A program made the position numbers and the translations under genes. A stretch of DNA of 64,000 nt, taken from contig NZ_FNDK01000001.1 of assembly GCF_900099605.1 (NCBI RefSeq), positions 496,001 to 560,000 of the forward strand, written 5' to 3'. This DNA comes from Alteribacillus persepolensis. Lineage in GTDB: Bacteria; Bacillota; Bacilli; Bacillales; Marinococcaceae. Under the pieces are notes generated by a model. That model worked only from the letters and a program-made list of their open reading frames with translations. It was not told the origin of the DNA and searched no databases. This document shows, in pieces, positions 63,575 to 64,000 of the stretch (its first letter is position 1; the number at the start of each line of letters is the position of its first letter).

Positions 63575-64000
63575 TTATGATTCATTCGCTTTTTCTCTTT
63601 TACGATGTTCATCTATTAATGCACGGATACCATCCATAATTTCTTCTGTTGCATCAGCCGCGTTTGTTTTTTGATCCCGCAGTTTTTGAAAGTCAAGCGG
63701 CTTTCCATACACAATCGTGACTTTATGAAAAGGCTTATACTTACCAATAACCGCCACAGGAACAATAACAGCTTCAGATTTTAACGCAAAAAAACCAGAT
63801 CCAGACAATCCTTTGCCAACTTCTCCTGTTTTACTTCTTGTACCCTCCGGAAAAAGGCATAAAACTTTTCCCTCTTTTAACATACTCAAACCTTTTTTTA
63901 AAGCTTGGCGGTCACCAGCTCCTCGTTTAACCGGAAAAGCGCCTAAAGCATTTAACAATGAGCCAATCAATTTCTTTTCGAAAAGTTCTTGCTTGGCCAT
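63575..64000 (-). CDS. plsC: 1-acyl-sn-glycerol-3-phosphate acyltransferase (5' end outside window)
   Basis: The C-terminal 141 residues of PlsC, which makes phosphatidic acid. FPEGTRSKTGEVGKGLSGSGFFALKSEAVIVPV is the third and fourth acyltransferase block. The catalytic NHxxxxD lies upstream outside the window, and the Met at 64000 is an internal Met of the FMAKQELF stretch, not the real start. In relatives plsC often stands between cmk and the S1-domain gene. Confidence 0.93.
   Translation of the reverse strand: MAKQELFEKKLIGSLLNALGAFPVKRGAGDRQALKKGLSMLKEGKVLCLFPEGTRSKTGEVGKGLSGSGFFALKSEAVIVPVAVIGKYKPFHKVTIVYGKPLDFQKLRDQKTNAADATEEIMDGIRALIDEHRKREKANES

Noticed and set aside
1-64000. tRNA, rRNA, CRISPR, insertion sequence and prophage signals
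   Set aside because: No cloverleaf, rRNA core, spaced repeats, transposase or integrase was found; the window is core genome.

Overview
The window is a 64 kb piece of a Gram-positive, endospore-forming chromosome. Gene content and order follow the Bacillus subtilis stretch from recU/ponA through the aro-trp supraoperon and spoIVA to ypfD. The carrier is a Bacillaceae member. Several traits point to the alkaliphilic or halotolerant relatives of B. halodurans rather than to B. subtilis: a futalosine-type menaquinone gene (mqnA) with a UbiA-like partner, very acidic tails on PonA and QcrC, and an mtaD gene inserted beside tseB. This placement is inference from gene content. Almost every gene after position 5.9 kb is on the minus strand.

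Layout. 1-3.1 kb: the end of a membrane protein, a gap with degraded-looking coding sequence, yppE, a RacA-like gene, a 34-codon ORF, a second RemA-type (DUF370) gene and recU. 3.1-11.5 kb: ponA facing the double-dynamin gene, then ypoC, nth and dnaD. 11.5-25.6 kb: aspB, tseB, mtaD, dinG, pantothenate genes panB-panC-panD, birA, cca, bacillithiol genes bshA and bshB1, mgsA, dapB and a MazG-like gene. 25.7-32.8 kb: ypjC (divergent, plus strand), a YugP-type zinc peptidase, ypjB, ypjA, the bc complex qcrABC, ypiF and ypiB. 32.9-47.6 kb: ypiA, an unrecognised gene, a candidate small RNA, then tyrA, hisC, trpA-B-F-C-D-E, aroH, aroB, aroC and cheR. 47.8-54 kb: ndk, the polyprenyl and menaquinone genes (hepT, mqnA, UbiA-like, menG, hepS), mtrB (TRAP) and folE. 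54-64 kb: spoIVA, yphF, yphE, spoVIF, gpsA, plsY, der, yphA, fni, an S1-domain protein and a cut-off plsC.

The genes cooperate in recognisable circuits. TRAP (mtrB) should bind the triplet repeats ahead of trpE. AroC, AroB, AroH, TrpEDCFBA, HisC and TyrA form the aromatic amino acid line. HepS, HepT, the UbiA-like protein, MenG and MqnA feed menaquinone to QcrABC. PonA, TseB, RecU, DynA, RacA and SpoIVA serve envelope, division and sporulation.

The most interesting new signal is at 35134-35268 (minus strand): a complete small-RNA-like unit with a TTGACT/TATAAT promoter holding a cre-like CcpA site in its spacer, a C-rich anti-Shine-Dalgarno loop, and a strong terminator whose stem carries a second cre-like sequence. 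It sits where B. subtilis has the EPSP synthase gene (B. subtilis aroE), which is missing here. Its loop has a 9-base complement to the aroC ribosome-binding region. asnS (after aspB) and hbs (before spoIVA) are also missing from their usual places.
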